DNA of 64,000 nucleotides from Xylophilus sp. (GCA_009914555.1 WNDY01000004.1:62001-126000); one strand, 5' to 3'. Shown: positions 49,041 to 59,474, counted from the stretch's first letter. Numbers and translations: made by a program. Notes: generated by a model from the letters alone, not told the origin.

Positions 49041-50720
49041 GTGGCAGCAGGCAAGGCAGGCGCTCGCGCAGTGACGTTCGACGCCAACGGCGACGCGCAG
49101 GCCGACGTGGTGATCGTCGGCACCGGTGTGGTCGGCGCGATGATCGCCGACCAGCTGGCAGGCGCCGGCCATGCGGTGCTCATGCTCGATTACGGGCTGC
49201 GCCTGGACCGCGGCCAGGTGGTCGAGAACTGGCGCAACATGCCTTTCGAGAACCGGCTCGGCTCCGATTACCAGGGGTTGTATCCGCAGTCGCCGCTGGC
49301 GCCGGCGCCGCTCTACTTTCCCAAGAACAACTACGTCGGCCTGTCGGGGCCGGACGGCGCGGGCTTCCAGCAGGGCTACCTGCGTGCGGTGGGCGGCACC
49401 ACCTGGCACTGGGCCGCATCCTGCTGGCGCCATCTGCCGGTGGACCTGAAGATGCGCTCCACCTATGGTGTGGGGCGCGACTGGCCGATCAGCTACGAAG
49501 AACTGGAGCCCTATTACTGCCGCGCCGAGGAGGAAATGGGCGTGGCCGGGCCGAACGACCCGGCGCTGCAGTCGCCTGCCGAGCGCAGCAGGCCGTACCC
49601 GATGGACATGGTGCCGTGGAACCATGGCGACCGGCGCGTGGCCGAGATCGTCAATCCGCACGGCTACCGCTCGGTGCCGATTCCGCAGGGCCGCAGCACG
49701 CGGCCCTGGCGCGGCCGGCCCACCTGCTGCGGCAACAACAACTGCCAGCCGATCTGCCCCATCGGCGCGATGTACAACGGCATCCACCATGTGCAGTACG
49801 CCGAGGAGAAGGGGGCCAAGGTGCTGGCCCAGGCGGTGGTCTACAGGCTCGACACCGACGCCGGCAACCGCGTGACGGCCGTGCACTGGTACGACGCCCG
49901 GCGGCAGTCGCACCAAGCCCGGGGGCGCATGTTCGTGCTGGCCTGCAACGGCGTGGAGACGCCGCGGCTGCTGCTGCTGGCGGCCAACGCGGCCAACCCG
50001 CGCGGCATCGCCAATTCGTCGGACCAGGTCGGGCGCAACATGATGGACCATTCGGGCTTCCACTGCACCTTCCTCGCGCGCGAGCCGATCTGGACCGGCC
50101 GCGGGCCGGCGCAGAGCAGTTGCCTGGTCGGGCCGCGCGACGGCGCCTTCCGCTCCGAATACTCGGCCAACAAGATGATCCTCAACAACATCAGCCGCGT
50201 CGCGCCGGCCACGCAGCAGGCGCTGAAGATGGGGCTGGTGGGCAAGGCGCTGGACGAGGAGATCCGCCGGCGCGCGATCTTCGGCGTGGATTTCTCGATC
50301 AGCCTGGAGCCGCTGCCCGGGCAGCACAACCGCCTGACGCTGAGCACGACACGCCGCGATCCCCTGGGCCTGGCCTGCCCGGACATCTACTACGACGTGG
50401 GCGACTACGTGCGCAAGGGGGCGGAGGCGGCGAAAAAGCAGCTCGAACACATCGGCAGCCTGTTCGGCGCGGTGGAGTTCAACATCACGCAGAGCCTCAA
50501 TGCCAACAACCACATCATGGGCGGCACCATCATGGGCAGCGATCCCCGCGACTCGGTGGTCGACGGCAACTGCCGCGCCCACGACCATGCCAACCTGTGG
50601 CTGCCCGGCGGCGGTGCGATGCCCTCCGCCAGCGTGGTCAACAGCACGCTGAGCATGGCCGCCCTGGGCCTGCGCGCGGCCGACGACATCGCCCGCTCGC
50701 TGGCACGGCAGCGCACATGA
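49041..50720 (+). CDS. GMC-family FAD dehydrogenase, large subunit of periplasmic sugar-acid dehydrogenase
   Basis: The 559-residue protein has the FAD-binding VVIVGTGVVGAMIADQLAG (about residues 23-41), the GMC segment GGTTWHWAASCWRHLP, the Cys cluster CCGNNNCQPICP that binds a 3Fe-4S centre in FAD glucose/gluconate dehydrogenases, and a C-terminal His/Asn active-site region (NANNHIMGGTIMG). It has no signal peptide and is probably exported with the small subunit. It starts at GTG 49041 and overlaps the cytochrome gene as ATGA. Confidence 0.92.
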   Translation: MAAGKAGARAVTFDANGDAQADVVIVGTGVVGAMIADQLAGAGHAVLMLDYGLRLDRGQVVENWRNMPFENRLGSDYQGLYPQSPLAPAPLYFPKNNYVGLSGPDGAGFQQGYLRAVGGTTWHWAASCWRHLPVDLKMRSTYGVGRDWPISYEELEPYYCRAEEEMGVAGPNDPALQSPAERSRPYPMDMVPWNHGDRRVAEIVNPHGYRSVPIPQGRSTRPWRGRPTCCGNNNCQPICPIGAMYNGIHHVQYAEEKGAKVLAQAVVYRLDTDAGNRVTAVHWYDARRQSHQARGRMFVLACNGVETPRLLLLAANAANPRGIANSSDQVGRNMMDHSGFHCTFLAREPIWTGRGPAQSSCLVGPRDGAFRSEYSANKMILNNISRVAPATQQALKMGLVGKALDEEIRRRAIFGVDFSISLEPLPGQHNRLTLSTTRRDPLGLACPDIYYDVGDYVRKGAEAAKKQLEHIGSLFGAVEFNITQSLNANNHIMGGTIMGSDPRDSVVDGNCRAHDHANLWLPGGGAMPSASVVNSTLSMAALGLRAADDIARSLARQRT

Positions 50721-52240
50721 AGACGCCGCTGCAGCATTCATGCGCAACCGCCGCGCTGCTGGCGCTGTGCGGCGCGCTGCGCGCCATGCCGGCCATGGCA
50801 CAGACGCAATCGCTGGACAAGCCGCCGATGCCGGCGGGTGCGGCCGGACAGGGCGATCGGGGCACGCTCGACCGCGGCCGCTATCTGGCGGTCGCGGCGG
50901 ACTGCGCCGCCTGCCACACGGCGCCGCGCGGCAAGCCGTTCGCCGGCGGCTACGGCATCGAGTCGCCGCTGGGAACGATCTTCGCCACCAACATCACGCC
51001 GTCGAAGACGGCGGGCATCGGCAACTACACCGAGCCGCAGTTCGCCCGCGCGCTGCGCGAGGGCGTGCGCGCCGACGGCGGCCGGCTGTACCCGGCCATG
51101 CCGTACACGAGCTACGCCAGGATGACCGACGAGGACGTGCACGACCTGTACGTCTACTTCCAGCAAGGCGTGGCGCCGGTGGACGCGCCGGCGGCGGGCA
51201 CCCGGCTGCCGTTCCCGTTCAACATCCGTCCGGTGATGGCGCTGTGGAACCTGGTGTTCGTCGACCGCAAACCGTTCCAGCCCGATCCGGGCCAGAGCCC
51301 GCAGGTCAACCGCGGCAACTACCTGGTCAACGGCCTGGCCCACTGCGGCACCTGCCACACGCCGCGCAATTTCCTGATGGCGCAGAGGAACAGCGCGGCG
51401 CTGACCGGCGCGCCGCTGGGGCCGTGGTGGGCGCCCGACATCACGGCCGATCCCGTGCACGGCGTGGGCGCCTGGAGCAACGCCGAGCTGCGGGAATACC
51501 TCAAGACCGGCCGCGCGGAAGGCAAGGGCCAGGCCGCCGGCGCCATGGCCGAAGCGGTCACCAACAGCTTGCAGTACCTGCGCGACGAGGACATCGACGC
51601 CATCATCGCCTACCTGCGCACCGTGCCGGGACAGGAGGGCGGCCGCGCCTCCGAGGAAAGGGACGCGGGCGCCAAGCCGCGCTTCGGCCATGGAACGCAA
51701 AGGAGCAGCGAGCCCTGGCTACGCGGGCGCGACGGCCAGAGCGAGCGCGACAGCCTCAAGACCGGCGAAGCCCTGTTCAGCGGGAACTGTGCCAGCTGCC
51801 ATGCGCCCGACGGCAAGGGCAGCGCGGGGCAGGTCTATCCCTCGCTGTCGCACAACACGGCCACCGGCGCGGCGCGCGCCGACAACCTGATCGCCGTCAT
51901 CCTGTACGGCGTCGAACGCAAGGTCGGCGGCAATGAAATCCTGATGCCGCGCTTCGACGGGAAGTCCTACGTCAATCCGCTGTCCGACCGGCAGATCGAA
52001 CTGATCGCCAACTGCGTACTGAAGGAATACGGCAACCCGGACGTGCAGGTGACGCAAGCGGACGTGCGCCGGGCGCGCCAGGGCGGCGCCAAGCCCTTCC
52101 TGGCCAGAGTGCAGCCCTCTATGGCGCCGGCGATGGTGCTTGCCGTGGCGGCATTGCTCGTCTGGGGCGCAAGAACGCGCCTGCGCCGGCGGCGTGCAGC
52201 GGCGCGCGGACCGGGTGGCGCCCCGCGGCGCAGAGGCTGA
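50717..52240 (+). CDS. Three-heme cytochrome c subunit of the dehydrogenase complex
   Basis: The 507-residue precursor has a signal peptide (ending AMPAMAQ), three CxxCH heme sites (CAACH, CGTCH, CASCH) and a C-terminal membrane helix (MVLAVAALLVWGA) followed by an Arg-rich tail. This is the electron-accepting cytochrome of gluconate/sorbitol dehydrogenase complexes, passing electrons to ubiquinone. The heme sites are about 170 residues apart, as in this family. It ends the sugar-acid island. Confidence 0.94.
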   Translation: MKTPLQHSCATAALLALCGALRAMPAMAQTQSLDKPPMPAGAAGQGDRGTLDRGRYLAVAADCAACHTAPRGKPFAGGYGIESPLGTIFATNITPSKTAGIGNYTEPQFARALREGVRADGGRLYPAMPYTSYARMTDEDVHDLYVYFQQGVAPVDAPAAGTRLPFPFNIRPVMALWNLVFVDRKPFQPDPGQSPQVNRGNYLVNGLAHCGTCHTPRNFLMAQRNSAALTGAPLGPWWAPDITADPVHGVGAWSNAELREYLKTGRAEGKGQAAGAMAEAVTNSLQYLRDEDIDAIIAYLRTVPGQEGGRASEERDAGAKPRFGHGTQRSSEPWLRGRDGQSERDSLKTGEALFSGNCASCHAPDGKGSAGQVYPSLSHNTATGAARADNLIAVILYGVERKVGGNEILMPRFDGKSYVNPLSDRQIELIANCVLKEYGNPDVQVTQADVRRARQGGAKPFLARVQPSMAPAMVLAVAALLVWGARTRLRRRRAAARGPGGAPRRRG

Positions 52241-52271
52241 GCCGGCGGGCTCCCGCAGCGCCCTCCCCCGA

Positions 52272-53762
52272 TCAGAACAGCACGATGTCGTACTGCGCCG
52301 GACCCATCGCCGCCTCGGCCTGCAGCGAGATCGGCTTGCCGATGAAGTCCGACAGGCCCGCAAGGTGCTGGCTCTCCTCGTCGAGGAAAAGTTCGACCAC
52401 GCGCGGCGAGGCCACGACGCGGAACTCGCGCGGGTTGAACTGGCGCGCCTCGCGCAGGATCTCGCGCAGGATGTCGTAGGTCACGCTGCGCGGCGTCTTG
52501 ACCTGGCCGGCGCCGCCGCAGGCCTCGCAGGGCTCGCAGAGCTGGTGGGCCAGCGATTCGCGGGTGCGCTTCCTCGTCATCTCGACCAGGCCGAGCTGCG
52601 AGAAGCCGCCGGACATCGTGGTCTTGACCCGGTCGCGCGCAAGCTGCTTGCGGAATTCGGACAGCACCGCGGCCTGGTGGTCCTCGCGCACCATGTCAAT
52701 GAAGTCCACCACGATGATGCCGCCCAGGTTGCGCAGCCGCAGCTGGCGCGCGATGGCCTGCGCCGCCTCCAGGTTGGTCCTGAAGATGGTGTCGTCGAAG
52801 TTGCGCGCGCCGACGTAGCCGCCGGTGTTCACGTCGATCGTGGTCAGCGCCTCGGTCTGGTCGACGATCAGGTAGCCGCCGGACTTCAGGTCGACCCGCC
52901 GGCCGAGCGCGCGGGCGATCTCCTCGTCCACCGAATACAGGTCGAAGATCGGCCGCTCGCCCTTGTAGAGCTGCAGGCGCGCCGCGCTGGCCGGCATGAA
53001 TTCGCGGGCGAAGTCGCGCAGCCGGTCGTACTGCTCGCGCGAGTCGATGCGGATGGTCTGCGTGTCCTCGGCCACCAGGTCGCGCAGCACGCGCTGGAGC
53101 AGGTTCAGGTCCTCGTGCAGCAGCGAGCCGGCCGGGCGCCTGAGCGCAGCCTCCCGGATGCGCGCCCAGGTCTTGCGCAGGTAGGCGATGTCCTCGGCCA
53201 GTTCCGCGTCCGAGGCATCTTCCGCGTTCGTGCGCAGGATGAAGCCGCCGCCTCCGCCGGCCGCCTTGTCGCCGGCCAGGGTCTGCAGCCGGGCGCGCAG
53301 CGCGTCGCGCTCGGCCGGCGGGATCTTCTGCGACACGCCGATGTGGTCGTCCTGCGGAAGGAAGACCAGCAGCCGCCCGGCGATGCTGATCTGGGTGGAC
53401 AGCCGCGCACCCTTGGTGCCGATCGGGTCCTTGATGACCTGCACCATGAGCGCCTGGCCTTCGAACACCTGCTTTTCGATCGGCACCTGCGGCTCGCCCT
53501 TGCGGGCCCAGCCCGGCGGCTCGCCGCCCTCCTGGCGCTGCCAGACGTCGGCCACGTGCAGGAAGGCCGCGCGCTCCAGGCCGATCTCGATGAAGGCCGA
53601 CTGCATGCCCGGCAGCACGCGCGAGACCTTGCCGAGGTAGACGTTGCCGACGCGGCCGCGTTCGAGCGTGCGCTCCAGGTGCAGTTCCTGCACCGCGCCG
53701 TTCTCGATGACGGCCACGCGGGTCTCCTGCGGCGACCAGTTGATGAGGATGTCGTGCTGCAT
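52272..53762 (-). CDS. rng: Ribonuclease G
   Basis: The 496-residue protein has an S1-type N-terminal domain (GNVYLGKVSRVLPGMQSAFIE), the catalytic Asp pair region (IIVVDFIDM), and the zinc-link LCEPCEACGG. It processes 16S rRNA 5' ends and degrades some mRNAs. RNase E would be about twice as long. The gene follows maf directly with the start at 53762, in the classical maf-rng pair. Confidence 0.96.
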   Translation of the reverse strand: MQHDILINWSPQETRVAVIENGAVQELHLERTLERGRVGNVYLGKVSRVLPGMQSAFIEIGLERAAFLHVADVWQRQEGGEPPGWARKGEPQVPIEKQVFEGQALMVQVIKDPIGTKGARLSTQISIAGRLLVFLPQDDHIGVSQKIPPAERDALRARLQTLAGDKAAGGGGGFILRTNAEDASDAELAEDIAYLRKTWARIREAALRRPAGSLLHEDLNLLQRVLRDLVAEDTQTIRIDSREQYDRLRDFAREFMPASAARLQLYKGERPIFDLYSVDEEIARALGRRVDLKSGGYLIVDQTEALTTIDVNTGGYVGARNFDDTIFRTNLEAAQAIARQLRLRNLGGIIVVDFIDMVREDHQAAVLSEFRKQLARDRVKTTMSGGFSQLGLVEMTRKRTRESLAHQLCEPCEACGGAGQVKTPRSVTYDILREILREARQFNPREFRVVASPRVVELFLDEESQHLAGLSDFIGKPISLQAEAAMGPAQYDIVLF

Positions 53763-54383
53763 TTAGACCTTGATGCCGGCCGCGCGCAGGAGCTGCGCCG
53801 TCTCGAAGGCCGGCAGGCCCATGATGCCCGAATAGCTGCCCGCGATGTGCTCGATCCAGGCGGCCGCCCTGCCCTGCACCGCATAGGCTCCTGCCTTGCC
53901 CATCGGCTCGCCGCTGGCGACGTAGGCACGGATCTGCGCGGCCGACAGTCCGGCGAAGCGCACGCGCGAGACGCTGACCGCTGCGAAGCGCCTGCGCCCC
54001 TGCTGCACCGCGACGGCGGTCAGCACGCGGTGCGTGGTGCCCGAGAGCTCGCGCAGCATGCGTGCGGCATCGGCTGCGTCCTGGGGCTTGCCGTAGATGC
54101 GCCGGCCAAGCGCCACGGTGGTGTCGGAGCACAGGACCGGCGCCGGCGGCAACCCGCGGCGCACGCGGCGGGCCGCGGCCGCATCGAGCTTGAGCCCGGT
54201 GACGCGCGCCACGTAGGTCGCGGGCGATTCGCCGCCGAGCACTTCCTCGATGGCCTCGGCATCCTCGGCGATATCGCCGTCGGCATTGGGCAGCAGCAGT
54301 TCATGGCGCACGCCGAGCTGCTCCAGCAGCTGGCGGCGGCGCGGGCTCTGGGAGGCGAGATAGACGAAGTCGGGTCGGGTCAT
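53763..54383 (-). CDS. maf: Maf-family nucleotide pyrophosphatase
   Basis: The 206-residue protein contains the Maf motif [16 protein letters not shown], a central SDTTVALG, and [20 protein letters not shown]. Maf proteins hydrolyse modified or canonical nucleoside triphosphates as house-cleaning enzymes. ATG 54383 is used instead of a longer upstream frame. It abuts rng. Confidence 0.95.
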   Translation of the reverse strand: MTRPDFVYLASQSPRRRQLLEQLGVRHELLLPNADGDIAEDAEAIEEVLGGESPATYVARVTGLKLDAAAARRVRRGLPPAPVLCSDTTVALGRRIYGKPQDAADAARMLRELSGTTHRVLTAVAVQQGRRRFAAVSVSRVRFAGLSAAQIRAYVASGEPMGKAGAYAVQGRAAAWIEHIAGSYSGIMGLPAFETAQLLRAAGIKV

Positions 54384-54509
54384 AGGGCACGATCGTTGAA
54401 ACTGGTGCCACCCAAGCCAGCAGCCGCCGCGCAAGGGCCGCCCCGCCGCGCTGGCGTCGCTCCCCCTTCACACACCAGAAAGAGGGGGCCTGCGACGCAG
54501 CTTGGCGGA

Positions 54510-54977
54510 TTACTCCCTGTGGTATGTATGGCCTGCGTTGATGGACCAAGCACGGTAGAGCTGTTCTACCAGGAGTATGCGGGCAAAAACATGCGGCAAG
54601 GTCATGTCGGACAGCCGGATGCGCTCGTGCGCAGCGTCGCGGAAGGCCGGCTGCAAGCCGTCGGGCCCGCCGATGACGAGCGCGACGTCGTCGCCCTCCA
54701 GCTGCCAGCCGCGCAGGCGCTGGGCCAGCGCGGCCGTGGTCAGGTGGGCGCCGCGTTCGTCCAGCGCGACGATGCGCGCGCCACGCGGGATGGCCGCCTC
54801 GATGCGCTCACGTTCGGCGGCCAGCAGCGTGTCGAGCGTCTTGGAGCCGCGCGGCTCGGTCTTGACGGCCTTGAGCTCCACCCGCAGCTCAGGCGGAAAG
54901 CGCTTGGCATAGTCGTCCCAGGCCGTCTGCGCCCAGTCGGGCACCCGCTGGCCGACGGCGACGATCAGCAGCCGCAT
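54510..54977 (-). CDS. rlmH: 23S rRNA pseudouridine-1915 N3-methyltransferase RlmH
   Basis: The 155-residue protein matches RlmH in length and in the SPOUT-fold elements: [54 protein letters not shown] and the C-terminal [17 protein letters not shown]. It methylates m3-pseudouridine 1915 in helix 69. It is clustered with rsfS and nadD, as in most proteobacteria. Confidence 0.97.
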   Translation of the reverse strand: MRLLIVAVGQRVPDWAQTAWDDYAKRFPPELRVELKAVKTEPRGSKTLDTLLAAERERIEAAIPRGARIVALDERGAHLTTAALAQRLRGWQLEGDDVALVIGGPDGLQPAFRDAAHERIRLSDMTLPHVFARILLVEQLYRAWSINAGHTYHRE

Positions 54978-54992
54978 GGCGGGGGCCGGGAA

Positions 54993-55817
54993 TCAGCGCG
55001 CGCGTGCAGGCGCCTTGCGGGCCGGGGCCTTGCTGGCGGCCGCGGGTGCCTTCTTGGCGGCAGCAGCCTTGGCCGGCTTGTTGACCACGACAGTCTTGGC
55101 CGGCGTTTTCCTGGCTGCCGGCTTCCTGGCTGCGGCAGCGGTGGCGCTGCCCGCGGCCGTCTTGCGGGCCGGTGCCTTGGCGGGGGCGGCTGCGGCCTTC
55201 TTCGCGGCCGCCGCAGGTACCTTCCTGGCCGCGGCCTTGCGCGCCGGCTGGGAGGCTTCTTCTTCCACGGCGTCCGGCAGCTTGCGGTAGTCCGACGTGC
55301 GCAGGCCCGAGGCGCTGGTCACGGTGGAGCGGCCGGCGGCCTTCTTCGCGGCAGCCGGAGCCTTCCTGGCCGCCGCCTTGCGGGCCGGCCTGGGCGAAGC
55401 ATCGTCTTCGTCCGAAGCCGTCCTCCTGGACACGGCCGGGCCCTTCAGGCGCACCGGCGTGGCGCCCCAGATCTCTTCGAGGCGGTAGTACTGGCGGATG
55501 GCCGGCTGCATGACGTGGACCACGGCCGAACCGCAGTCGACGATGATCCACTCGCCGTTGTCCTCGCCCTCGGTGCGCGGCTTGGCGAAGCCCGCCTCGC
55601 GCACGGCGTCGCGCACGCTGGAGGCCAGCGCCTTGGTCTGGCGGTTGGAGGTGCCGGAGGCGACGATCACGCGCTCGAACAGCGGCGAGAGCTGCTCGGT
55701 GTTGAAGACCTGGATGTCCTGGGCCTTCACGTCTTCCAGTCCATCGACGATGGCGCGCTGGAGCTTCTGGATGTCTTTCTTGGCAGCGGCCTCGGACTTG
55801 GTGGCGTTGGTCGTCAT
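54993..55817 (-). CDS. rsfS: Ribosomal silencing factor RsfS with a long Ala/Lys-rich C-terminal tail
   Basis: Residues about 10-125 are a normal RsfS domain (LQRAIVDGLEDVKAQDIQVF, DNGEWIIVDCGSAVVHVM, YRLEEIWG), which binds ribosomal protein uL14 and prevents subunit joining. Usual RsfS is 105-125 residues; here a tail of about 150 residues follows, made of repeated ARKAAARKAP- and AKKAAAAPAK-type units like histone H1. It should bind nucleic acid. The start overlaps the nadD stop as TGATG. Confidence 0.93.
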   Translation of the reverse strand: MTTNATKSEAAAKKDIQKLQRAIVDGLEDVKAQDIQVFNTEQLSPLFERVIVASGTSNRQTKALASSVRDAVREAGFAKPRTEGEDNGEWIIVDCGSAVVHVMQPAIRQYYRLEEIWGATPVRLKGPAVSRRTASDEDDASPRPARKAAARKAPAAAKKAAGRSTVTSASGLRTSDYRKLPDAVEEEASQPARKAAARKVPAAAAKKAAAAPAKAPARKTAAGSATAAAARKPAARKTPAKTVVVNKPAKAAAAKKAPAAASKAPARKAPARAR

Positions 55818-56428
55818 CAGGCGATCGTGTAGAGGTGGTGTTGTTCAATATAGCGCGCAACGCCGGGCACGACCACATGGTCGATGCCGAGGCCGGCCGC
55901 GACGCGGCCGCGGATGTCGGTGGCGCTGTGGATGAGCGGGGGGAGTTGCAGCGGGATTTGGCGTGCGCCCAGCGACGGGGCGACGGAGGCATTCGCGGCG
56001 CCGGGCCGTACGGCCCGCGCAGCGACCGAAATTATAGCGATGCGCACGATGTCGGCCGCCCGGTGCCAGCTGCCGAGCGCCGCCGCCTGGTCGGCGCCGA
56101 TCACGAGGAACAGCTGGGCCCGCGGATGCTCGGCCTGCAGCTCCTCCAGCGTGTCGATGGTGTAGCTGGGGCCGTCGCGGCGGATCTCGCGATCGTCGAC
56201 CACCACGCCCGGCAGGTCGCCGAATGCCAGCCGCGCCATCGCGAGCCGCTCGGCCGCCGGGCTCAGCGTGCGCGCCTTGTGCCAGGCCTGGCCGGTCGGC
56301 ACGACGTGCAGGCGGTCCAGCGCGAGCTGCTGCAACGCCGCCTGCACCAGCGCCCGGTGCGCCAGGTGCGGCGGATCGAAGGCGCCGCCGAAGAGGCCGA
56401 TGCGCCGGACCGGCGCGCTCACACCCAT
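55817..56428 (-). CDS. nadD: Nicotinate-nucleotide adenylyltransferase NadD
   Basis: The 203-residue protein has the nucleotidyl-transfer motif [33 protein letters not shown] and a C-terminal [14 protein letters not shown], the ISSTxIR-like site. It makes nicotinate adenine dinucleotide in NAD synthesis. ATG 56428 is used; it overlaps the end of hemF. The nadD-rsfS-rlmH order is standard. Confidence 0.95.
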   Translation of the reverse strand: MGVSAPVRRIGLFGGAFDPPHLAHRALVQAALQQLALDRLHVVPTGQAWHKARTLSPAAERLAMARLAFGDLPGVVVDDREIRRDGPSYTIDTLEELQAEHPRAQLFLVIGADQAAALGSWHRAADIVRIAIISVAARAVRPGAANASVAPSLGARQIPLQLPPLIHSATDIRGRVAAGLGIDHVVVPGVARYIEQHHLYTIA

Positions 56429-57366
56429 GCGCGGCGCACGAGGAAGCGGCGCGTCAGTTCGGCCTCGGGCGAGCCCTCTTCCACCGGACGCCGGTAGGCC
56501 CAGGCGGCCAGCGGCGGCATCGACAGCAGGATCGACTCGGTGCGGCCGCCCGACTGCAGGCCGAAGTGCGTGCCGCGGTCCCAGACGAGGTTGAACTCGA
56601 CGTAGCGGCCGCGCCGGTAGAGCTGGAATTCGCGCTCGCGCTCGCCCCAGGCCTGGTGCCGGCGGCGCTGCACGATCGGCAGGTAGGCGCGGAGGAAGGC
56701 ATCGCCGACCGATTGCGTCATCGCGAGGCTGCCGGCCTGGCCCAGCTCGGAGAAGTCGTCGAAGAAGATGCCGCCGACACCGCGCTGCTCGTCGCGGTGC
56801 TTCAGGTGGAAGTACTCGTCGCACCAGTCCTTGAAGCGCGGGTACAGGCCCTCGCCGAACGGCGCCAGCACATCGCGGCAGACCGTGTGGAAGTGCACCG
56901 CATCCTCCTCGAAGCCGTAGTACGGCGTGAGGTCCATGCCGCCGCCGAACCAGCGCACCGCCGCGCGGCCCGCGGGCAGCGCGGCGATCATGCGCACGTT
57001 CATGTGCACCGTGGGCACGTAGGGGCTGCGCGGGTGGAACACCAGCGACACGCCCATCGCCTCGAACGGCGCGCCGGCCAGTTCGGGCCGGTGCTGCGTG
57101 GCCGAGGGGGGCAGGCGCGCGCCGCGCACGTGCGAGAAGCCGCAGCCCGCGCGCTCGAACACGGCGCCGCCTTCGAGGATGCGGGTGACGCCGTCGCCCT
57201 GCAGTGGCTCGCCGGGCGCCTTGGCCCACGGATCGACGACGAAGCGGGCAGCGCCGCCCGCCTCCGCTTCCACCGCGGCGACGGCATCGGTGATGCGCCG
57301 CTGCAGGCCTTCGAGCCAGGCGCGGACCTCGGCGGCCTGCGGATCCGCAGGGGTGGGGGTTGTCAT
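56419..57366 (-). CDS. hemF: Oxygen-dependent coproporphyrinogen III oxidase
   Basis: The 315-residue protein contains the HemF signatures: [46 protein letters not shown] and [21 protein letters not shown]. It converts coproporphyrinogen III to protoporphyrinogen IX in haem synthesis using oxygen. ATG 57366 (MTTPTPAD) is preferred to a TTG at 57378. It overlaps nadD by 10 nt. Confidence 0.96.
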   Translation of the reverse strand: MTTPTPADPQAAEVRAWLEGLQRRITDAVAAVEAEAGGAARFVVDPWAKAPGEPLQGDGVTRILEGGAVFERAGCGFSHVRGARLPPSATQHRPELAGAPFEAMGVSLVFHPRSPYVPTVHMNVRMIAALPAGRAAVRWFGGGMDLTPYYGFEEDAVHFHTVCRDVLAPFGEGLYPRFKDWCDEYFHLKHRDEQRGVGGIFFDDFSELGQAGSLAMTQSVGDAFLRAYLPIVQRRRHQAWGEREREFQLYRRGRYVEFNLVWDRGTHFGLQSGGRTESILLSMPPLAAWAYRRPVEEGSPEAELTRRFLVRRAWV

Positions 57367-57381
57367 GGCGGCTGGCAAGGA

Positions 57382-58665
57382 TCAGCCTTTCACCGCACGG
57401 AAGCCGATGTCGCGCCGGTACTGCGCACCGTCGAAATGGATGCCGCGCGCCACATCGTAGGCCCGCTGCTGGGCCTGGCGCACGTTGTCGGCCAGCACGG
57501 TCACGCAGAGCACGCGGCCGCCGCTGGTGACCAGCTTGCCGTCCTCGCGCAGCGCGGTGCCGGCATGGAAGACCACGGCGTCGTCAGCCTCGGCCAGCAG
57601 GCCGTTGATGACGTCGCCCTTGCGCGGGTCCAGCGGATAGCCGTGGGCGGCGATCACCACGCCGAGCGCGGTGCGGCGGTCCCACTGCAGCTCGACCTGA
57701 TCGAGCCTGCCATCGGCCGCGGCGGCCAGCACGTCCGACAGGTCGCTCTTGAGGCGCAGCAGGATCGGCTGGGTTTCCGGGTCGCCCATGCGGCAGTTGA
57801 ACTCCAGCGTCTTCGGGCGGCCCTGGGCGTCGATCATCAGGCCGGCATAGAGGAAGCCGGTGTACGGGATGCCGTCCTTCTCCATGCCGCGGATGGTCGG
57901 CAGGATGATCTCGCGCATGGCCCGGGCATGCACATCGGCGGTGACCACCGGCGCGGGCGAGTAGGCGCCCATGCCGCCGGTGTTCGGACCCTGGTCGCCG
58001 TCCAGCAGGCGCTTGTGGTCCTGGCTGGTGGCCAGCGCGGTCACGTTCTTGCCGTCGCACAGCACGATGAAGGAGGCTTCCTCGCCTTGCAGGAACTCCT
58101 CGATCACCACGCGGGCGCCGCCCGCGTTGTGGACCACGCCGAACCTGTTGCCCTCCAGCATGAAGTCGATGGCCTGGTGCGCCTCGGCCAGGGTGGTTGC
58201 CACGACCACGCCCTTGCCCGCCGCCAGGCCGTCGGCCTTGACGACGATGGGAGCACCCTTCTCGTCCACGTAGGCATGGGCCAGCGCCGGGTCGGTGAAG
58301 GTCTGGTACCCGGCCGTGGGAATGCCGTGGCGGGCCATGAAGGCCTTGGAGAAGGCCTTGGAGCTTTCGAGCTGGGCGGCGGCCTTCGTGGGCCCGAAGA
58401 TGCGCAGGCCGTGGTTGCGGAACTCGTCGACCACGCCGGCGGCCAGCGGCGCCTCGGGGCCGACGACGGTCAGCGCGATCTTCTGCTCTTCGGCCCAGGC
58501 GCGCAGCGCGGCGGGCTCGGTGATGTCGATGTTGTCGAAGCGCTCCGACAGCGCGGTGCCGCCGTTGCCCGGCGCCACGTAGACGCGGCTGACCCTGGGC
58601 GACCGGCCGAGCTTCCACGCGAGCGCGTGTTCGCGGCCACCGCCGCCGATGACGAGGACTTTCAT
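57382..58665 (-). CDS. purD: Phosphoribosylamine-glycine ligase
   Basis: The 427-residue protein has the N-terminal GGGGREHALAWKL, an ATP-grasp domain with KADGLAAGKGVVVATT, and TGFLYAGLMIDAQGRPK and EFNCRMGDPETQ. It makes glycinamide ribonucleotide, the second step of purine synthesis. ATG 58665 is used. It sits between hemF and yebC on the minus strand. Confidence 0.97.
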   Translation of the reverse strand: MKVLVIGGGGREHALAWKLGRSPRVSRVYVAPGNGGTALSERFDNIDITEPAALRAWAEEQKIALTVVGPEAPLAAGVVDEFRNHGLRIFGPTKAAAQLESSKAFSKAFMARHGIPTAGYQTFTDPALAHAYVDEKGAPIVVKADGLAAGKGVVVATTLAEAHQAIDFMLEGNRFGVVHNAGGARVVIEEFLQGEEASFIVLCDGKNVTALATSQDHKRLLDGDQGPNTGGMGAYSPAPVVTADVHARAMREIILPTIRGMEKDGIPYTGFLYAGLMIDAQGRPKTLEFNCRMGDPETQPILLRLKSDLSDVLAAAADGRLDQVELQWDRRTALGVVIAAHGYPLDPRKGDVINGLLAEADDAVVFHAGTALREDGKLVTSGGRVLCVTVLADNVRQAQQRAYDVARGIHFDGAQYRRDIGFRAVKG

Positions 58666-58754
58666 CGCGGCCTCCAACGAGCCGTCTCTAGGAGGCGGCC
58701 GGCCCCCTCGGGGGGCAGCGACGACGCGCAGTGCGGAGAGTGGGGGCTCATGGT

Positions 58755-59474
58755 TTACAAACTCGCGTTGTGGAAGACTTCCTGCACGTCGTCCAGGTCT
58801 TCCAGGACGTCCAGCAGCTTCTGCATGCGCTCGGCGTCCTCGCCGGCCAGCTCGATCGTGTTCTCGGCGCGCCAGGTCACCTCGGCGGCGGCAGGCTCGA
58901 AGCCGGCGGCTTCGAGCGCGGCCCGGACCGCCTCGAAGGCGGCCGGCGGCGTCAGCACCTCGATGGCGCCTTCGTCGTCGGCGACCACGTCGTCGGCGCC
59001 GGCCTCCAGCGCGACCTCGAACACCGTGTCCTCGGGCGTGCCCGGGGCGAACACCAGCTGGCCCACGTGCTTGAACTGGAAGGCCACCGAGCCCTCGGTG
59101 CCCAGGTTGCCGCCGTACTTGCTGAAGGCGTGGCGCACCTCGGCCACGGTGCGCACGCGGTTGTCGGTCACCGTATCGACGATGATGGCCGCGCCGCCGA
59201 TGCCGTAGCCCTCGTAGCGGATCTCCTCGTAGCTCACGCCTTCGAGGTTGCCGGTGGCCTTGTCGATGTTGCGCTTGATGGTGTCGGCCGGCATGTTGGC
59301 CGCCTTGGCCTTGTCCACCGCCAGGCGCAGGCGGGGGTTGGCCGACAGGTCGCCGCCGCCGGCGCGGGCGGCCACCATGATTTCACGGATCACGCGGGTC
59401 CAGATCTTGCCGCGCTTCTCGTCCTGGCGACCCTTGCGGTGCTGAATGTTGGCCCATTTGCTGTGTCCAGCCAT
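58755..59474 (-). CDS. YebC/PmpR-family protein
   Basis: The 239-residue protein begins with [20 protein letters not shown], the family signature, followed by [16 protein letters not shown] and the acidic middle domain. Members are DNA-binding regulators or translation factors that relieve ribosome stalling. Length is standard. It starts 69 nt from the divergent ATPase gene. Confidence 0.95.
   Translation of the reverse strand: MAGHSKWANIQHRKGRQDEKRGKIWTRVIREIMVAARAGGGDLSANPRLRLAVDKAKAANMPADTIKRNIDKATGNLEGVSYEEIRYEGYGIGGAAIIVDTVTDNRVRTVAEVRHAFSKYGGNLGTEGSVAFQFKHVGQLVFAPGTPEDTVFEVALEAGADDVVADDEGAIEVLTPPAAFEAVRAALEAAGFEPAAAEVTWRAENTIELAGEDAERMQKLLDVLEDLDDVQEVFHNASL

Noticed and set aside
52140..55832. 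Very long plus-strand open frame of 1230 codons
   Set aside because: It runs antisense through rng, maf, rlmH and rsfS, all of which have clear family motifs. GC-rich DNA gives such shadow frames.
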